Assembly (NCBI GenBank): GCA_014529385.2 | Contig: CM043954.1 | Location: forward strand, 95,683,247-95,747,246 | DNA: 64,000 bases | Source of the DNA: Adiantum capillus-veneris | Taxonomy: Eukaryota; Streptophyta; Polypodiopsida; Polypodiales; Pteridaceae | Direction: 5' to 3' | Position numbers and translations under genes: made by a program | The notes under the pieces: model-generated | The model's database searches: none | The model's input: only the letters and a program-made list of their open reading frames with translations | Told to the model about the DNA's origin: nothing | Shown here: one piece after another, positions 63,028 through 64,000 of the stretch | How positions within the stretch are numbered: the first letter of the stretch is position 1 | Layout of the letters: every line of letters starts with the position of its first letter

Positions 63028-64000
63028 TCAGGCCGGGTTAGGGGCTAGTCAAGGGCCAGCAGAACTGAGATCCGGGGTGTGCCTATAAAAGGGCAAGAGA
63101 TTGGGAGAGAGACAGGTTTTAGAAACCATGGTCTCATAGCTCCTCTAGCAATCATGCAAAAATGGAATCATGAACATTGTCATCATGTAAGAGGAATGTG
63201 ATGTCTTTATCCTTAACCGTGTCCTTCAATTTAAGCAAGGGGTGAGGAGATATAGGAATACCAAAAGAAGAATTGTCATTGGCATCATATTCATGATCAT
63301 ACCCTCATCGATCCCACACTATAATTTCCTTCAACTTCATTAATCATCAAGGAGGACATCTTTGATGAGGTTAATTGTTGCACCATTTGGGAGGATGTTG
63401 TTGAAGGGTCTTTGGTTGGGGTTACGTGTGACTCCCTTGGGCTGGCTATTGTTCTTAGCAATATTGTTTGGGCAATTACATGCATAGTGAACAAACTAAA
63501 TACACTTAAATATTCTCCATGAGATCAGTTATCCATTCCCTCATCCATGCCACCGACACAGCTCTTGAACCTAAGAGGCTCGAGATTCTTGTTGGGAAGA
63601 CCTTGAAAAATCTTGAAATTGGGTACGAGCTCGTCGAGTAAGATTAGGCCAAAAAGCTTCAAACTCCTTCAAGTGATTTAAAATTTTTTCCTTCAAAATC
63701 TCTAACTGAAAGAGCCTTCATTACCTTGCACCTGCTTGCTAGGTTCTTTGTAAAACCCTTCAAAAGCCTTCTTGTCTACTTTCCTCCTCTTAAGCTGAAG
63801 CGAGTTCTTTCAAACTCTTCCGAGGAACCACCGTTTACAAATAGAGATTTGTAATTAATCCAATTTCTTAACAAGTCCTTGTTCTTGCTTCCTCGCACAT
63901 ACTTCTTCACAATTTCAACAAAATTTAGCAATTTTCTTTTGATTTAAGTGCTTGCCGTACCGTTTATGACGTCGAGAAATGCAATTTAATGAAAAATTTC
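63028..64000 (+). mobile_element. 3' LTR-like end of the right gypsy copy
   Basis: Begins TGTCAGGCCGGG directly after the polypurine tract. Positions 63,028-63,700 match the reverse complement of 35,890-36,536. It continues to the window end without a visible border, so it is truncated by the window. The minus-strand ORF at 63,297-63,494 is not supported as a gene. Confidence 0.6.

Overview
The window looks like repeat-rich nuclear DNA of a land plant, most likely a fern. The basis is plant-type Ty1/copia and Ty3/gypsy retrotransposons, plant CACTA (tnp2) transposons, long GA/CT microsatellites, and a decayed PLS-class pentatricopeptide repeat (PPR) array whose wording (DVISWNAL, DMYAKCG) resembles the large PPR families of ferns and lycophytes. 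The fern assignment is inference. No bacterial operons, CRISPR arrays or rRNA genes are present. Almost every coding stretch is broken by stops or frameshifts. The one ORF that looks like a live host gene is a histidine-rich 201-residue protein at 34.7-35.3 kb (minus) with a well placed TATA box.

Layout. 0-5 kb: microsatellites, a copia-type LTR remnant, a decayed FCP1-like phosphatase pseudogene, and the 5' half of a copia element with its LTR. 5-8.8 kb: purine-rich non-coding DNA holding a 452-bp foldback element, then a retrotransposon gag remnant. 8.8-16.6 kb: a CACTA tnp2 transposase split into two opposite-facing pieces at 8,779 and 15,303, as expected for an inversion. Between them lie a TATGCTAA/TTAGCATA array, a 1,582-bp solo LTR with a perfect 5-bp target duplication, and the 3' half of a copia element of the same family as the one at 3-5 kb. 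A second copy of the foldback element sits in the downstream tnp2 piece. 16.6-19.8 kb: a retrotransposon protease remnant and a decayed ORF with about ten W-[IV]-P-K motifs.

19.8-33.5 kb: a second CACTA element beginning CACTACAAGAGG. Its 5' part carries TTAGG-rich arrays on both sides of a block of tandem palindromes. A nearly complete 7.7-kb gypsy element (minus strand, two LTRs, PBS, PPT, gag-PR-RT-RH-second RH-IN) is nested inside a palindrome. The tnp2 gene follows at 30.5-33.5 kb.

33.5-64 kb: a SINE-like relic, the His-rich gene, and two copies of one gypsy family in opposite orientation (35.9-39.2 kb minus, 61.3-64 kb plus). Between these copies lie a third gypsy element (39.6-49.9 kb, minus) with an extra 3' coiled-coil ORF behind integrase, an additional gag remnant, the PPR pseudogene, and the 3' part of a further LTR element with a similar coiled-coil ORF. 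That last ORF is interrupted by a 1,338-bp element flanked by TTAA, which resembles a piggyBac-type element. Three copies of a small MITE, one with a clean 8-bp duplication, are scattered through this half.

The window therefore records successive nested insertions and at least one inversion. The items most worth a second look are the TTAA element, the palindrome block between TTAGG arrays, the inversion, the 211-bp-arm foldback family, the 3' coiled-coil ORFs and the His-rich gene.
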